Shown: positions 48,313 to 60,656, counted from the first letter of the stretch. The stretch is 64,000 nt of DNA from Cladocopium goreaui (GCA_947184155.2 CAMXCT020001136.1:403501-467500), one strand, 5' to 3'. Notes: a model not told the origin generated them from the sequence alone. Numbers and translations are program-made.

Positions 48313-51300
48313 GGTTGTGACTTCATATTGGTCCCATGGAATAGAGACCACTTGTACCTCGTCACCTCGTCTCTGCATGCCTATACAGCAAGTGCCTTTT
48401 TTTATTGGCCGCAAACAGCACAGCGCACGTCAAAAAAAAATGACAGAATGCATCCGCTGTCATTTTTGCGCTAGCAGGACTTTGATGAATGTCTAGAACT
48501 CGATGTCGAGAGACTGCAAAAAAAAGCCGCTTTTCATTGAGCATGCACACAATAGATTGAGTGATTTTTGGGGGCAAAATCAGAATATCCACTGCTTCAA
48601 AATGTCCAATGCATGGCCAATCTTCCCGAGGGTCCTCCAGCAGAGCCTCGCCGTGACGTCATCCCCCCATCTGCTTGGTTCATGGGACTTTCCAGTGAGG
48701 ATAATCCCAATTTTTTTGATCACCAACCTGGTGATATAATCGCCAACTGATCCCTTAGATTTCCTGATACCAACACCCAAGCCAGGCGCCTCCTTCCAAA
48801 ACACCATGATGGTCATCTGCAGTCGATGAACGCAGCGTTGCAGAGCTCTTCCCCTTGGAATCAGCGGTGGTTGAGTAACCAGCAGTTGCACTGGCCATCT
48901 GAACAAGCCTCCTTGTATCAAGGATCGGACACCCTCAACAACTCACAATCTGTGAAGAACCAGCGGTACTGGTAAGGTGGTGCCATTGAAAGAACAAAAA
49001 CGTAAAGCGTTGCTTGATGTTGCTTGTCGATCGGATCGATCGACCTTCTCCAAGCCAAATTCCAAGTCTGCTGTCGAGCGACAGCTTTGCAGCTCCATCA
49101 AGTGTTGAGGTCCTGCGCAAAACTCATTAGACTCATTGGAAAATGACAGGTGATAGAATGATGGACCAACAAAAGTCCTCTCGAAGTGCCTCCAATTTTC
49201 CCAATTTTCAACAAAAAACTGGCAAAATGGAACAACAAACCCAACAAACCGCAGGTCTGCTGGTTGCTGTCGTTCTTCAATTGCCATATCTAATCTTGCA
49301 CTCCGAAAAGCTCATGGCTGATGAGCTGAGGGACACAGTAACCATTTCAGCCTGTCCTCTGCATTGCACCTGAAGAGGGCCCCGCTCTGAGGCAACACTT
49401 GCAAGGTACACGTATCCATCATTGGTAACTATGGGGATTCCTATGACACACTGTAAACCATGGGATTATAGTGGGATAAACCATCGACCAACTGGTGCAG
49501 GATTTCGCAACATATCAATCATACCAAAGAACCGCTTTTCCACACACGTCACACGTTCTATTCTGTTGCAAGATTTCGAAGCAATGCAAAGCTTTCTTTG
49601 TGACTTCACACGTCACATAGGTTATTTGCCCCCAGGCCACTGCCGATCGCGCGCCTAACGTCATTGGTTCACTTGGAGTCCCCAAAGATGCTCCTGCGGG
49701 CATGTAGTGAAACATCATGGATCAATTTGGACCAATGGATCAGCTCCATGGTAAGTTGCCAATCTCACAAGGAGATTGGATGACTTCGGGCAGAATGGCA
49801 CCTGTATGTCGGTTTGGAGAATCGACTTCAAACGCCTGCAAGGACTTGTAGCAGGATGGTCGAATTTAGGTCTGACGACTTCACTCTCAAGTCTTGATGG
49901 TGCAATCAATTCTGGTGGCCAAAGGCTATCATCCTATCTGCTCTTCTCTGATCCTGTGTTGGACCTCTACTCAGTGCGGATACAAGCTGAAAATCAGCCA
50001 ACACTCAGGAAATATAAACAAGATTATTCGATCAAATCATGTAAATCCACTTTGACGATGTTCGACTGTTCTATTAGTCCATTAAACAATATTCAACACC
50101 TTTGGATTCCCAGCCTCAGAGGGTCGTCGAAGCCCGCACCTGAACAGTTCCCATCTCATGGGTTGATCTGGGGTACCTTAAAATCCAATGGTTCACGACG
50201 AGGCTTTCCCATTCCTCATTGCCAGTGGGGTTTCTCAATTTTGGAGCTATCAAGCCATCTCTTTTTTAAGCCCAGCCCCAGCCTTCGACAGAAGTTGGAA
50301 TCTGGCGCGTAGCAATTGCCACAGATGCAGCGGTAGCTGCTGCTGCGCGGCCTGCCACACCTGAAACGCAGCCAGAGGGATCTGTGGTGGCGCTGGGCAC
50401 CATTCTTCAAACGATCAAAGGATCCTGAAATGATTCCCATATGATTCCCCAGATCCAGATGCCTGTGGCAAGCATGTGCATCCGGAGCAAAAAGAGTGCC
50501 ACACTTTGGACACTCCGCTGCCTGCAGGGCGAAAGGCAGAAATGAAACTTCTCCGCCATCTTCTCAAGTTGCACGACGTGGGAAAGCCATAGAAGGTCTA
50601 ACATTCCAAATGCGCGCTTGCCCGAGCTAGTGATTGAGATGTGGCAAGGTAGGGCAAATTATGTGAAAGGTGTCTGTCCCCAAGCCCTGTCAGACAGATC
50701 AGACAGCGTGCCTTAGCATCTCCTTTCTCTTTCCCTGCAGCCGGTCCTGTGTATCTCGAGCTCTTCCGAGCCACATGAGGTTTCAACCTCCAGCTGGACA
50801 TGGGAAACCATCAGGCCTTCAAAACAGATCCTTGGCAATCTTTTAAATCCGTGGACCGGTCTAAGGGGAAAAACCGGGTAAAACTGCAGGAAACCATGGA
50901 AGAAATCCCAACAACCATACGGGGAAAACCAGTAAACCAAGCTTCTCCAATTTCCGGATGAGGGATGATCAGAGCGAACCATTCCATTCTTAGGATGCCA
51001 ATGTTTTTTTCCCGCGGCCATGTCTGACATCGTCGGTTTGGGGCCCCCAGCAACCTTCGAGTCTTCCGGGTTCCAGCTCGCTCGTCTAGACCCTGTGGCC
51101 AGGTGCTGCTAAAAATATTGACGGGTTACAGTACTGTAAGTTGTTATATCATCATTGTTGTTATTCTTCGTTATAGTGATTCTTGGTAGTAGTGTCATTG
51201 CTACTGTTATTGATTGGTGTTCTTGTTACTAGTATGATATCAATGGATTCTTAATGTGATATGATATGATGTTCAAAAAAACAGGAAAGGTGATGTGAAC

Positions 51301-52680
51301 AAGATTATTTAATCAATTGAATCAAAGATCATGAAAGCATTCACACTTATCCAGTAATAATCATGTAATGTTGGTAAAACAACAATAAGCCATTCCCAAG
51401 TTCACCATGAATAGGTGGTATATAGACCATTCCCAAATGGGCGGTTTATGGCATTGTTTTACCCCGGACCGGCGCAGGTGGTTTTTATCGGTGGTGCCTG
51501 GCTCACTGCCATGGAACCCAGAATCCGCCTGACCGAGGCAGCACAAGCCTTAAGACAATCAGTCATGTTTATTCATGTAATATCCCTGCACTATTCATGT
51601 AAGATGTTAAGTAATATGATGTATAACGGATAACGTCTGCCCTCTTGTGTCTTCTTTCTCATGGCGAACCAGGACCTGCAATCGGTGGCAGTGCAAGCGG
51701 CTCATGGCACCCGGAAAGCCACGCCGGTGGCTGACAAACAGCTGAAAAGGGCTGACAAGGTCTGTTTTTGCATTCTGCATCCTGCTTTGTTGAACAACAC
51801 TGGTGCACAGTTGGTGGAGTTCAGAGCAGCTAAGGGCCTGACTTTTGCCGAGTATTCAACTGCTTCTGTTGTGGTGGGCTTTGAAACTCGCATCTATTGA
51901 GCATTTGGAGCATTGAGCTGCAGACTATCTCAATGACATTGTCAGGTCGTGAACGAAGGGCAGATTGATGCTGGGAAGGAATTGTGATCGCACGCCGTTT
52001 GAATCTGGCATAAAATCGAAGGCCGGCTGCAGAATTCATCGTAATCTGCGTTCTGAATACATTTCTGTTCAGATGCCAAGTGCAGCGGCTCTTTTACACT
52101 GGCGCCACCTGGTGCTCTGATAGCAAATGCTGGGCTTCCTGTCAAGCTGAACAGTGGGCTCAGTGCGGCCACCATCAAACATGGCTTGCACAGTTCAGAT
52201 TTGCTCTGATTGCTCTCTTCAAAACCATCTTGGTATAATTGGTATATGGATTTGTCTAGAAATAGAGGACCCCCAATTCCTACGGTTTATCTTGCCATTT
52301 TCCCATGATTTCCCAGTCATAGCCATAAATTGGGTGGTATAAAAGCCATGTCGCTCCACACCTGCCGCATCGATTTCCCAGTCATCCTCCACCTTCATCC
52401 AGCCGTGAGGTGCCACAAACATCCACAAAAAATCATCCAGCCCGTTACTTCATGCCATAGTTAATCCATAGCTAATCCATAGTTCATCCATAGTTACAGT
52501 AATCAGTAATCCATAATTAATTGGGTACTATGTTAGATAGTGCCTGATAGTGCTAAATTATGGTGAAAATTATGGTGATTTGCCGCTGATTTGCCTCATT
52601 TAGTAAATGTGCCATGTTCCATAGCTATGTTAAATATTCTTAAATCACTCAAGGCTACTAGTGTTGCACCAACCTTCTCC
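48313..52680 (-). other. Unassigned exon-like segments
   Basis: Minus-strand candidates: 48580-48921 (113-residue open frame with VGDYITRLVIKKIGIILTGK); about 49030-49100; about 49275-49365 (AEMVTVSLSSSAMSFSECKI); 49520-49715 (AVAWGQITYVTCEVTKKALH); about 49730-49890; about 50455-50600 (LSHVVQLEKMAEKFHFCLSP); about 50722-50820; about 52345-52430 (FVAPHGWMKVEDDWEIDAAG); about 52060-52170. Several of these stretches are also open on the plus strand (49776-50312; 51478-51740), and I cannot choose there. A gene on the opposite strand is possible around 51.4-52.2 kb. No families are recognised. Confidence 0.3.
51373..51463. mobile_element. Inverted-repeat element, second family
   Basis: The left arm GGTAAAACAACAATAAGCC is matched inverted by GGTTTATGGCATTGTTTTACC. 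Inside are CCATTCCCAAG and CCATTCCCAAATGG. It is related to 12908-12972. Confidence 0.6.
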
Positions 52681-52689
52681 GAGTACCAT

Positions 52690-52884
52690 TGAATTCTAAC
52701 CATCCGATACCATCCGCCCAGCCGCAGTCAGCCTCATTGCCTCGGCTCGGCTCGGCTGCCCGAACAACGCCGTCCATGACCAGCCAGGCTTGGACCAACT
52801 GGCACTGCACAAGGTCAGCCTCAGCTAAGCAAGACCCGAATGCAAACACAGTCAGGGCCCAAAGGGACCAGAGTTCGGTCATGT
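52690..52884 (-). CDS. First exon of an unassigned secreted or membrane protein
   Basis: Starting from an ATG near 52884 the frame opens with MTELWSLWALTVFAFGSCLA, a typical signal peptide (short polar start, hydrophobic core, small residues before the cut), and continues for about 50 residues rich in Trp, Asp and Glu (QLVQAWLVMDGVVRAAEPSR). About 52345-52430 may be the next exon. The family is not recognised. Confidence 0.45.
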
Positions 52885-53188
52885 TTGCATGAAGAACCCT
52901 TTTTCCACATATATAGGATCCAAGAATCATAATAACACAATATAGTAGGTGGCCAGTGATGGGTTGAGTGTAGAAATCAGGATGTATCAAAGAATGATCC
53001 GAATCGTTGAACAAAAAAACAACACAACCACTTCACCCGATACTGAGAGCAACTTTATAAAAACGATAAGGAAATGTACATGTAAGTCATGTATAGTCAT
53101 GTAAGTAACAAGAAAACATATAAAATTGCCCTTGTTAAACCACTTCACAGCTGTCAGAGCGGAAGTCTTTTTCCAAGGCTGCAGCGAA

Positions 53189-54031
53189 TCACGGGGGCGG
53201 AGCCGGGCCGGGGCTGGAAGCTCCAAAACGCTTCCACCATTCGACATAGTCCTCGTACTGCATCGCCAAGAAGAACTCCACCTGTTTGTCAAAACCATCT
53301 TCCAGTGGATGGGGTGGATGGAGTGGATGGAGTGTGTGCTGAATTTTCCTTCTTTTGCCATCACCTTCCGGACTTTGCGGGGACCAAGTTGTGGCAAAGG
53401 GAGGCATCTCTGGGAAGCTGTCCGGTTCATCGATGTGCTTGTCGATCATGGAGCACACCCTCCGGCCCACACTGTTCTCAATCTCCTGACCATCGCGGGA
53501 CATGGTGAACTTGGCATCACCGTTTCGAAGATGTTGAACCTCCCGAAAATGCAGATCGTGTAGCCTGAGCCATTCCACATCGAACAGCCGCCCGAAACCA
53601 TTGAAGGGATCAGGGCCTCGTAGTCTTGATCGCCCCACTGAGCTTCTCATCTGGGCATAACCTTGAAAAGCTTCGCTCCGCTGCACGGAGAAAAGCAAGA
53701 TGACAGGGTCCCCGCTTCGGTAAGCTTCATCCAGCTTGGTTTCATTCTTCCGCTGGGTCGCCCAAACATTGTGTCGAATTGACCTCACCACATTTTCAGC
53801 ACTATTGCTTGTAATGACGAAGAAGCGAGCTTTGTCAGAATGAGCGGCATGAGACTGAGGGCGCCTCGGTTCAGAGACGTCAAATGGAGAGGCGTTCGCT
53901 TCGGCGTCAAAAGGTGACGGTCCTGACGGGCCTGACGGGCCTGACGGGCCAGGCGTAGGTTCGACCTGTGGCTTAGGGACTCTTCCAGGAACCAAAGCTT
54001 TTCCGGGCTTGGCAACATTACCAGCCGGCAT
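53189..54031 (-). CDS. YTH-domain protein, probable m6A reader (CPSF30/YTHDC-like)
   Basis: One exon encodes 280 residues from an ATG with an in-frame TGA two codons upstream. Residues 1-65 are Pro/Gly/Ser-rich, with a GPS tandem (28-39). Residues 67-196 form a YTH domain: ARFFVITSNSAENV, then NVWATQRKNETKLDEAYRS, ILLFSVQRSEAFQGYAQM, FDVEWLRL and SRDGQEI. YTH domains bind N6-methyladenosine in RNA through an aromatic cage. Trp90 is the first cage residue. The second cage Trp, expected between FQGYAQM and FDVEW, is absent; that loop reads RSSVGRSRLRGPDPFNGFG. The domain is closest in pattern to plant CPSF30-L and YTHDC1. The tail is acidic and aromatic (QYEDYVEWWKRFG), then Pro-rich. The lack of introns suggests a retrocopied gene, common in dinoflagellates. 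Confidence 0.9.
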   Translation of the reverse strand: MPAGNVAKPGKALVPGRVPKPQVEPTPGPSGPSGPSGPSPFDAEANASPFDVSEPRRPQSHAAHSDKARFFVITSNSAENVVRSIRHNVWATQRKNETKLDEAYRSGDPVILLFSVQRSEAFQGYAQMRSSVGRSRLRGPDPFNGFGRLFDVEWLRLHDLHFREVQHLRNGDAKFTMSRDGQEIENSVGRRVCSMIDKHIDEPDSFPEMPPFATTWSPQSPEGDGKRRKIQHTLHPLHPPHPLEDGFDKQVEFFLAMQYEDYVEWWKRFGASSPGPAPPP

Positions 54032-54905
54032 GGCTCATGGACGTCTCTACGACTCTACGCGAAAGTGGCCGACAATTGCTCTGAGATACAACACCAACAG
54101 GTTTGATATAGAAGCCCATGTTCATGCACCCTTTCTTCTGTCAATGCAGAAAAACTCAACGAAAAGCTTTCCTGCACTTGGCTTGGCTTTGCAACTGTCA
54201 ATCACTCTCAATCCTCACAATGTTTGAAACCCACACACCTAAACTTAACTTCAGTTCAATGTTTCTGACCCACCACGTGTTCACCATGCAACCCTCTTGT
54301 CTGCCACCCCTCACACTTGCAGTCATGCAACAGGGAACTCACCCACAAAGATGCTAATCGGATGGCGGCTGACATTGTCCAAAAGTGCACCTATTTGCAG
54401 AGCGTCAGATGACAGCACCAAATTTATATTATCTATATATATATAGGCATAGGTATTATATATTGGACTTTTAACTACTGTAGTTGCTCAGACAAAGGAT
54501 TTACAGCAAGCAGCTCCACCATTTTCAAAACATGGCCAGCACAAAGAGAACCCAGAGCTTTGTGTGGGGTTCTTTCGAAGCCACCTTCATATCAGGTAAG
54601 TACCCCTCATCAAGCGCTCCAAGCTAAGCCTGCCCTTCCCAAATGTTGATGGACAACAGACACAAGAAACACAGTGCTCCATTGCATGCACACCTGGGTG
54701 TGGGTCAAAAAGTTAAAACTCCGCGCATCAAGACCATATTACCCTGGTGAACAATGCAAAGATGACTATATAGAAGAAATATCCCTGTGCGTTTTCGGAG
54801 GTTTCCCTTGTCGGTCCTGCCTCTTTCATCAAATACACAAGGCATGGTGGCAACCTTCGTGTGTCAGCCTGCAGAAAATCAAGTCAGCCTAAGTCAGCTG
54901 TGTCT
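54032..54905. other. Intergenic stretch
   Basis: It lies between the stop of the GUCD1-ankyrin gene and the start of the YTH gene, which are in tandem on the same strand. No convincing coding; a short TA run at 54425-54445. Short plus-strand frames here look like chance. Confidence 0.5.
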
Positions 54906-57900
54906 TTAACTGTTTCGAAAGTTTCCAGTGAACAAAAAATGGCTCCGAGGCTCTAAGGCCTTGCAGAAGCCGCTACAGCCGTACTTCGCTTCAGTGCTCT
55001 GCATGATGCCCTGCTGGTCGGACGCTATCACAACAGACAAACCTTGCAAATGACTCCGAAATGACTCGAAGTAAGTGATTTTGGAACGAAATTTAGCATC
55101 AGTTGGATTCACAGCATTTGTTGAAAAGTGCAGCCCACTCAGCGCAGCTACTTTTTGTTCCGTGGCAAGAGTCGCTTCCAACAAGCTCGCCACCTGAGGC
55201 TGCCTAGTGGTCCCCTTCGAATAAGATTCAGGGAATGGACTAGAGATACTCGAGGACTAGGTGTTGCACGGATTGAACAGTGTTCGTAAATAAATGAAAC
55301 AAGCTCTCATCAGAAACCCATGATCAAATCAATGGGGGACTTGTAACAAACATAGGTCCCCAGCCTATACTTGAATCTCAAGTCGAGCATGCAAACAGAG
55401 GGGACAAACCTTCACAAAATGCTAAACACCGAGGCGCCTTCCTGTGTCGGTAATGTCTCGCCAGGGTCAAAGCCGTTGAGCCTTCCTTGTTCCTCTTGTC
55501 CACAGCGGCTCCATGTCGAATCAGAAGATCAACCACATCCTGGCGCGGGGCCCCCATCCCCCCCTCCCCATCCAATGGCGGCAGATCTCCCATCCCATCC
55601 CAGGGGCCTCGAAGCCTCCTTCCGCGGCCAGCATCAAAGGGGAGGCATCGTGTAGGTTCCCGGCATCTACCTGAAAAAAGTGGATCCAATGGAGGGTCTC
55701 CCCCATTGGTCTACTATTGGTCTCGATTCCCGAAAATTGGGCGTGTAAACCCCTATTGAATCTACTGGGCTATGACGGTATGACCGTCCCCAGGCTGGGA
55801 ATCTATCACCCCAAAAAATGGCCCCCGGCACAGATACCAAAAAAAATGGCCTCCGCTCGCCATGTCAACAACAACTCAGCTGCAGTCAAATGACCTGCAG
55901 CAGTGGGAGCGTGAAGTTTGACTGTGATGTCTTGTGTTGTTTCCCTGTGTTCCACTGTAAATTAGATGAACGCCCTGTGTCATTTTTGTCAATACTCCTT
56001 TCCAATAACTTATCAAATTAAAATCCATAAGATAGACTTCCTTGCTGCACAAATGGTATGGAAAGCGCTATTTTCATGGCTGCACGACCGTCACCTAATA
56101 TGGCAATGTCTCAATATTGGGTATCACTCCAACTCATGGTTTAAACCTCATGTTGTCATGTTTTCCCTCAAAAGGGCTATAGTTTAGTGTATCCCCCCCT
56201 GGTCCCCAGGCCTCTCTCAGCCGCCAAGTGCAAAGCCGTGGCCTCCTTTCGGTTCCGTGCCGCCAACAGCGACATGGAACCGTTGCTCGAGGTCTCTTCG
56301 CCTCCAAAAGGGACCATAAAAGGCAATCCTTTTTGGGCTAACTGCTTTAAGAAATCCACAAAAGCCCACTGCTTCAAAAGCCTATGATTCTCAGGGTCTT
56401 GCAATTTGGTGGATTTTCCGAGAGCCACAAACCCCCAAGTCTCTGAGACTGGCAAGCCTGGCTTCCGATCCACTAGACAACATGCCGCTTGCAAGAGGAG
56501 GAACATTAGTTCTTCATCCACACCATTCAGGATTAAAATGGGTCAACTGGATAGTCATAGCCCCTGCCCTGCCCCAGCCTCCACGTAAAAAGGCTAAGAG
56601 AACTTCAGAATGACCAGCTTCAGCTGCAATCAGCAACGGTGTGGCGCCCTGTCCGTTGACCATGTCCACGGCCGCACGCCACTCCAACAGGAGCCTGCCA
56701 GCCATTGAAGGAAAGGACATCACATCTGACTTAGCTCAGAGCTGGTGCACAAATGTCCACCATCAACTTGGTGCTCCTTCCCTGTTTCCCGCATTTAGAA
56801 AGGACCCTGGGCAATCAGCAGGTAGGTCTCAACAATAACCTGTAACAGTTTCGCTGCCAGGTTTCTAGCTCCAAAACATCTCAAAAGCACCCCCCACCTC
56901 ACCAGTTCTTTATGACCTCTTTCAGCCGCAACAGAAAGGGCTGTTCCCTCGACGGAACCATCGATCTCCACATTGGAACCCTCCAGCAACAGCTGTTTCG
57001 CAACTAAGAGGTGGCCATGCTTGGAAGCTGCCCATAGAGGACTTCGTCCAGCCGAGTCGGTGATGTTCACAGAGCCACGGTAGTGCAATAGCAGCCTTAG
57101 AACCTTCCAGGGAATCCCAAGGGTTTCTTGTAGATTTGGAAGGAACTTGCTCCATATCATATGGGTGTGTCTGAAAATGGCGTTTACCCTCAAATGGCCA
57201 TTTCAACTGGGAAAATGATGAGAAACCATCAATTCATCAATCTTGCAATACCCCATTTTCAAACCAACAAACCCATAATATTATGAAATACATACAAATA
57301 CATTAAATATCTCTATATATATATATATATATGTATACACTGTACATTATTATATTTTTATATACAATCCACTCCCACCTCCATATGTCCACCTTCCGCT
57401 GCAAACCACAGAGCCGTGGTTGGCTCCGCCTCATTTGGATTCGCCCTTCGCTCAAGCAGCACGCCAGCCACATCAGCATGGCCACGCCAGGATGCCACAA
57501 TCAACGGCGTCGTTCGTAGTTTTCTGACTTCGGAAGCTGCAGATTTCAAGAGATCCAAAACCATCCTGCTCTTGCCCTGATAACAAGCAGACAGCAATGC
57601 ATCAGGCAACTGCCAAGATGGTTTCTCTCGAAGATAGGAGATCTTGGGTTCGGGAAGCCAACTCACCATCACGACATCTTCATCTGTACCAGGCGATCTC
57701 CGCGCCGCTTCAAAGACTTTCAATGGAAGCCTCCTCAAGCGACCGCCCTTTACTGGATGTGATCGAAACTTTTCAGATCCGTCCTCCGAACTGGGATCGA
57801 TCAAAAAGGCCTCGTCTCCCTTGATGTTGATCAAAACGCAAAAATGCCCAAAATAGTTACTGCTCAGTTCGATGTTTTCCAACTTGACTCCTTTCCCAGA

Positions 57901-58389
57901 CTCTGTCAGAAAACTTGCCACAACACTCCAGTCCAGTAGAACGATGGCTGCACGGCAAGAAAACTCCGGAAACTCGTAATCCGCTTGTGGAGCGAAGAAA
58001 GATCGGATTTCCTCCAGTGACACTGATCTGCTCTCAGCCGACAGGTCCAACTTGGCCGCTTCCTGGTAGAAGCGCAGCATACTTTCGCGACGATCCTCCT
58101 GCAGCTCAGCCTTGAAGCGTTGATAAAAATCAAATCCCCAAGCTTCCGTGAAGAGAAAGCAGAAGGAGATCCGTGTATGCTCAGGGGACAGCAGCCGGCC
58201 AAGGGCCAGGGCCAGCTGACGAGTTTCTACACATCTGCCGGGCAAAAGTTCAGAGGCTTCGTCGCACAGAGCTTTGCCAAGATCTGTTCCACTGATGGCC
58301 TTGGTCAAAATGCGAACGCAGGTTGGACCACAGTCCATCTCACCTCCTTGCACCATGGTCACCATGTCGGATGCTATCCTGTGGCTCAT
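54906..58389 (-). CDS. GUCD1-like (C39-type fold) protein fused to ankyrin repeats, eight exons
   Basis: A complete model of 707 residues can be assembled with phases matching at all joins: 58389-57379, 57103-56898, 56694-56585, 56511-56212, 55894-55851, 55670-55608, 55539-55438, 55193-54906. The start is the first ATG after an in-frame stop. Residues 1-245 match the Guanylate_cyc_2/GUCD1 family, which has a papain-like C39 fold: MDCGPTC (Cys20), GHFCVLI (His182), FLIDPS (Asp198) and FEAARRSPGTDEDVV. The potential Cys-His-Asp triad is intact, so peptidase-like activity is possible; the family's true reaction is unsettled. From residue 265 about nine ankyrin repeats follow (LWFAAEGGHME|VLRLLLHYRGSVN), broken once by an insert of about 70 residues in the fourth exon. 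Introns 1-3 use GT donors and introns 4-7 use GC donors. Confidence 0.88.
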
Positions 58390-58392
58390 CAC

Positions 58393-60640
58393 CTTGCCAT
58401 CAACTTTTGACGACGTGTTTGTTTAGAGCAGGAAACTGGTGGAAAGGTACAAGAACATGTGCAACTGATTGCCTCACTGACAAAGTTAAAGACCCTTGCA
58501 CTTGGTTCTTTTGATTAAGGGATGTGCCACAACCCAGAGAACACATGACATCATGACAACGCTACAGTTTGCGCATGGTGCCGCTGTAACGGATGAGCCA
58601 AGATGGGCTTTTGGACACACCATAGTAATGGTGATGGCAGCAGCTTGGCTGATCAACGACCCTTCGAGGGCGCACCCACCAGGTGCCACGCTCATAGTCC
58701 AAACCTCTGTGGTCAATCTGACAAAAGTCAGAAAGTTGGAAAGGCCCAGCTTGGACTCTCTCAAGTCTACATCTTGTAGCGTCTTGATGAATCATACGCC
58801 AGCTAAAAGATCTAAAAGCACGTGGGCAAATCAACCGGGGACCCGGGCACTAGATGACGGCAGATGCATTTTGACTGGCGATTTGCTATGACACAGGGAT
58901 GAGCAGCCACATTCGACAACGATAAATTAATAATGAGGTTGTCCTATCTTGGAAGTTGTGCAAAACTGTCTGTTCACATAACAATCTGCCTGTCCAAATA
59001 ATGTTTCCATGTTTGGCAGCCGTCCCTTTTGAAAGCAAAAAGAGGTTGCTGCCTTCCGACCGCTCGATTACCTCATGAAGTTGATCTTGATATTGCCGAT
59101 GGATGGGCACTCTGCACCAAAGCTTACTTTCAGAATGTCTTACTGCGTCTCATTACGTCCCTGCCCCAAATCCTCTGGGAAGTTGCCTGATTCACAAGAT
59201 CTGTATATTTAAATTGTTGGTTTGAAATCACATTCCTACAACTATGGCAATCCAAAACTCCCATACATCAACCAGTCACAATGGTCGTCTTCCCATGTCA
59301 TCTGACACCCGACTGACACCCACCTGCAAACTTGCGCAGCCTGGCTCAAGAGCACATTCATGCGGAGGCTTCCCATTTAAACACAAATGTCATAACTTGG
59401 GTAACCTGGGGTATTCCGAAATACCCCATTTCGAGACAAATCCATGTAGCAGTGATAGAGCATCAGATCACATCCTGCCTACCATTGATCTGCAAATGGA
59501 GGCTTCCAAATCCCCTGCCAGTGTGGAGACCTGCAGAGCATCAGAGGACCATCTGGAGAGCAATTCCAAGAACAGGAATGTGAAACTTCGGGTAGTCTGG
59601 GATTATGAATTGACTTTGGCCTGTTGAAACGAAAGTATCTATATGTTACAAGGACCCTTGAAAGAAATGTTGAGTCTGTGCTCCCAAGAGGTAAAAGAAC
59701 ATCATAGCCAATATCAGTTAGGGATAATGCGGACTGGACACATACCGATTGCCACATTGCAGCCTTTCAGATCTTTCGGTCTCAAAAGATGCGGCTCAAC
59801 ATCTCCGAAAGGTTCGGCGTTGGCGATGAGAACCGCATATCAGGGATTGATCTCTCAACCAGGCGGCAGCCGCTGCAGTGAACATGCGCGTCTGCGCCTT
59901 GGAGTTGTGTTATCAGCATGAATTTGCTTGCCACAAAGGGCGTGAAAGCCTCTTTCTCATTTTACATCGGTGTGTGTTGGACACCCGTCTGCCATGGTGC
60001 CAGCGTACATGCTCAGAAAACCACCTTGCTATCATTTTCTGTGTCAATCAGACCTGTTTCCATCATGTTAGATGTTCAAATCACAAGGCTTCCTGTCATT
60101 TCACAGTGAACAGAGATTCTTGGAGATCATGCAGTTTTGCAGTGTGCCATGTTCATGTCATCTCTCATGATTTCCTGAGCGTGGCCAAACACCTCTCAAG
60201 TCTGTACGCACCAGGGCAAAACGAAGTGGGTGCAACGCTGGAAATAGCTGGAGGTGGGTCAAAAATTGATTATCAATGGGCTCAACAAATTGATCATCTA
60301 TAAATACTTTACTTTAAACATGATTAAAATTCATTAAATATCTATAAACCATCCATCCATTCTTGGATATCATTCATTTTGACCCATACACTGCCATATA
60401 CACAGAAGATGTTCCGCTGGAAATCTGCATGAATCTGCTCACTTGCAGAAGACGCAGCCCTTCAGGCCCTGTCGGGAAATCCGCCCGTCCAGCTACTCTT
60501 TGAAGCTAATGACGTTGATGCATAGGGAAAAACAGGTTCACTTCTGCCATTTGCTTGTGAAAATAGTGATCATCATCTCCCATTGTTCAAACAACTGATC
60601 AAAAATTGGCAAAATATCAAGAACCTGTCTCAGAATGGTA
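58393..60640. other. Stretch without a supported gene
   Basis: Upstream flank of the GUCD1-ankyrin gene. Plus-strand frames at 58496-58891 (131 residues) and 59878-60303 (141 residues), and minus-strand counterparts, are open, but none has a recognisable motif. The words GCAACGCTGG and GGTGGGTCA.AAATTG recur at 60234 and 61195, hinting at an old dispersed repeat. Confidence 0.35.
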
Positions 60641-60656
60641 CAAGAATGCACCAAGT

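Noticed and set aside
49776-50312. 178-residue plus-strand gene
   Set aside because: It is open but has no motif or signs of splicing, and the minus strand is also open over parts of it; the evidence is too weak to call.
54906-55193. Similarity of this exon to a roadblock/LAMTOR3-like protein in permuted order
   Set aside because: The exon joins in phase to the preceding ankyrin exon (RHRK|VASLLEA), finishing an ankyrin helix. The resemblance is better explained as the C-terminal end of that gene.
58496-58891. 131-residue plus-strand gene next to the GUCD1-ankyrin start
   Set aside because: Two minus frames are equally open over the same bases and no motif is seen.
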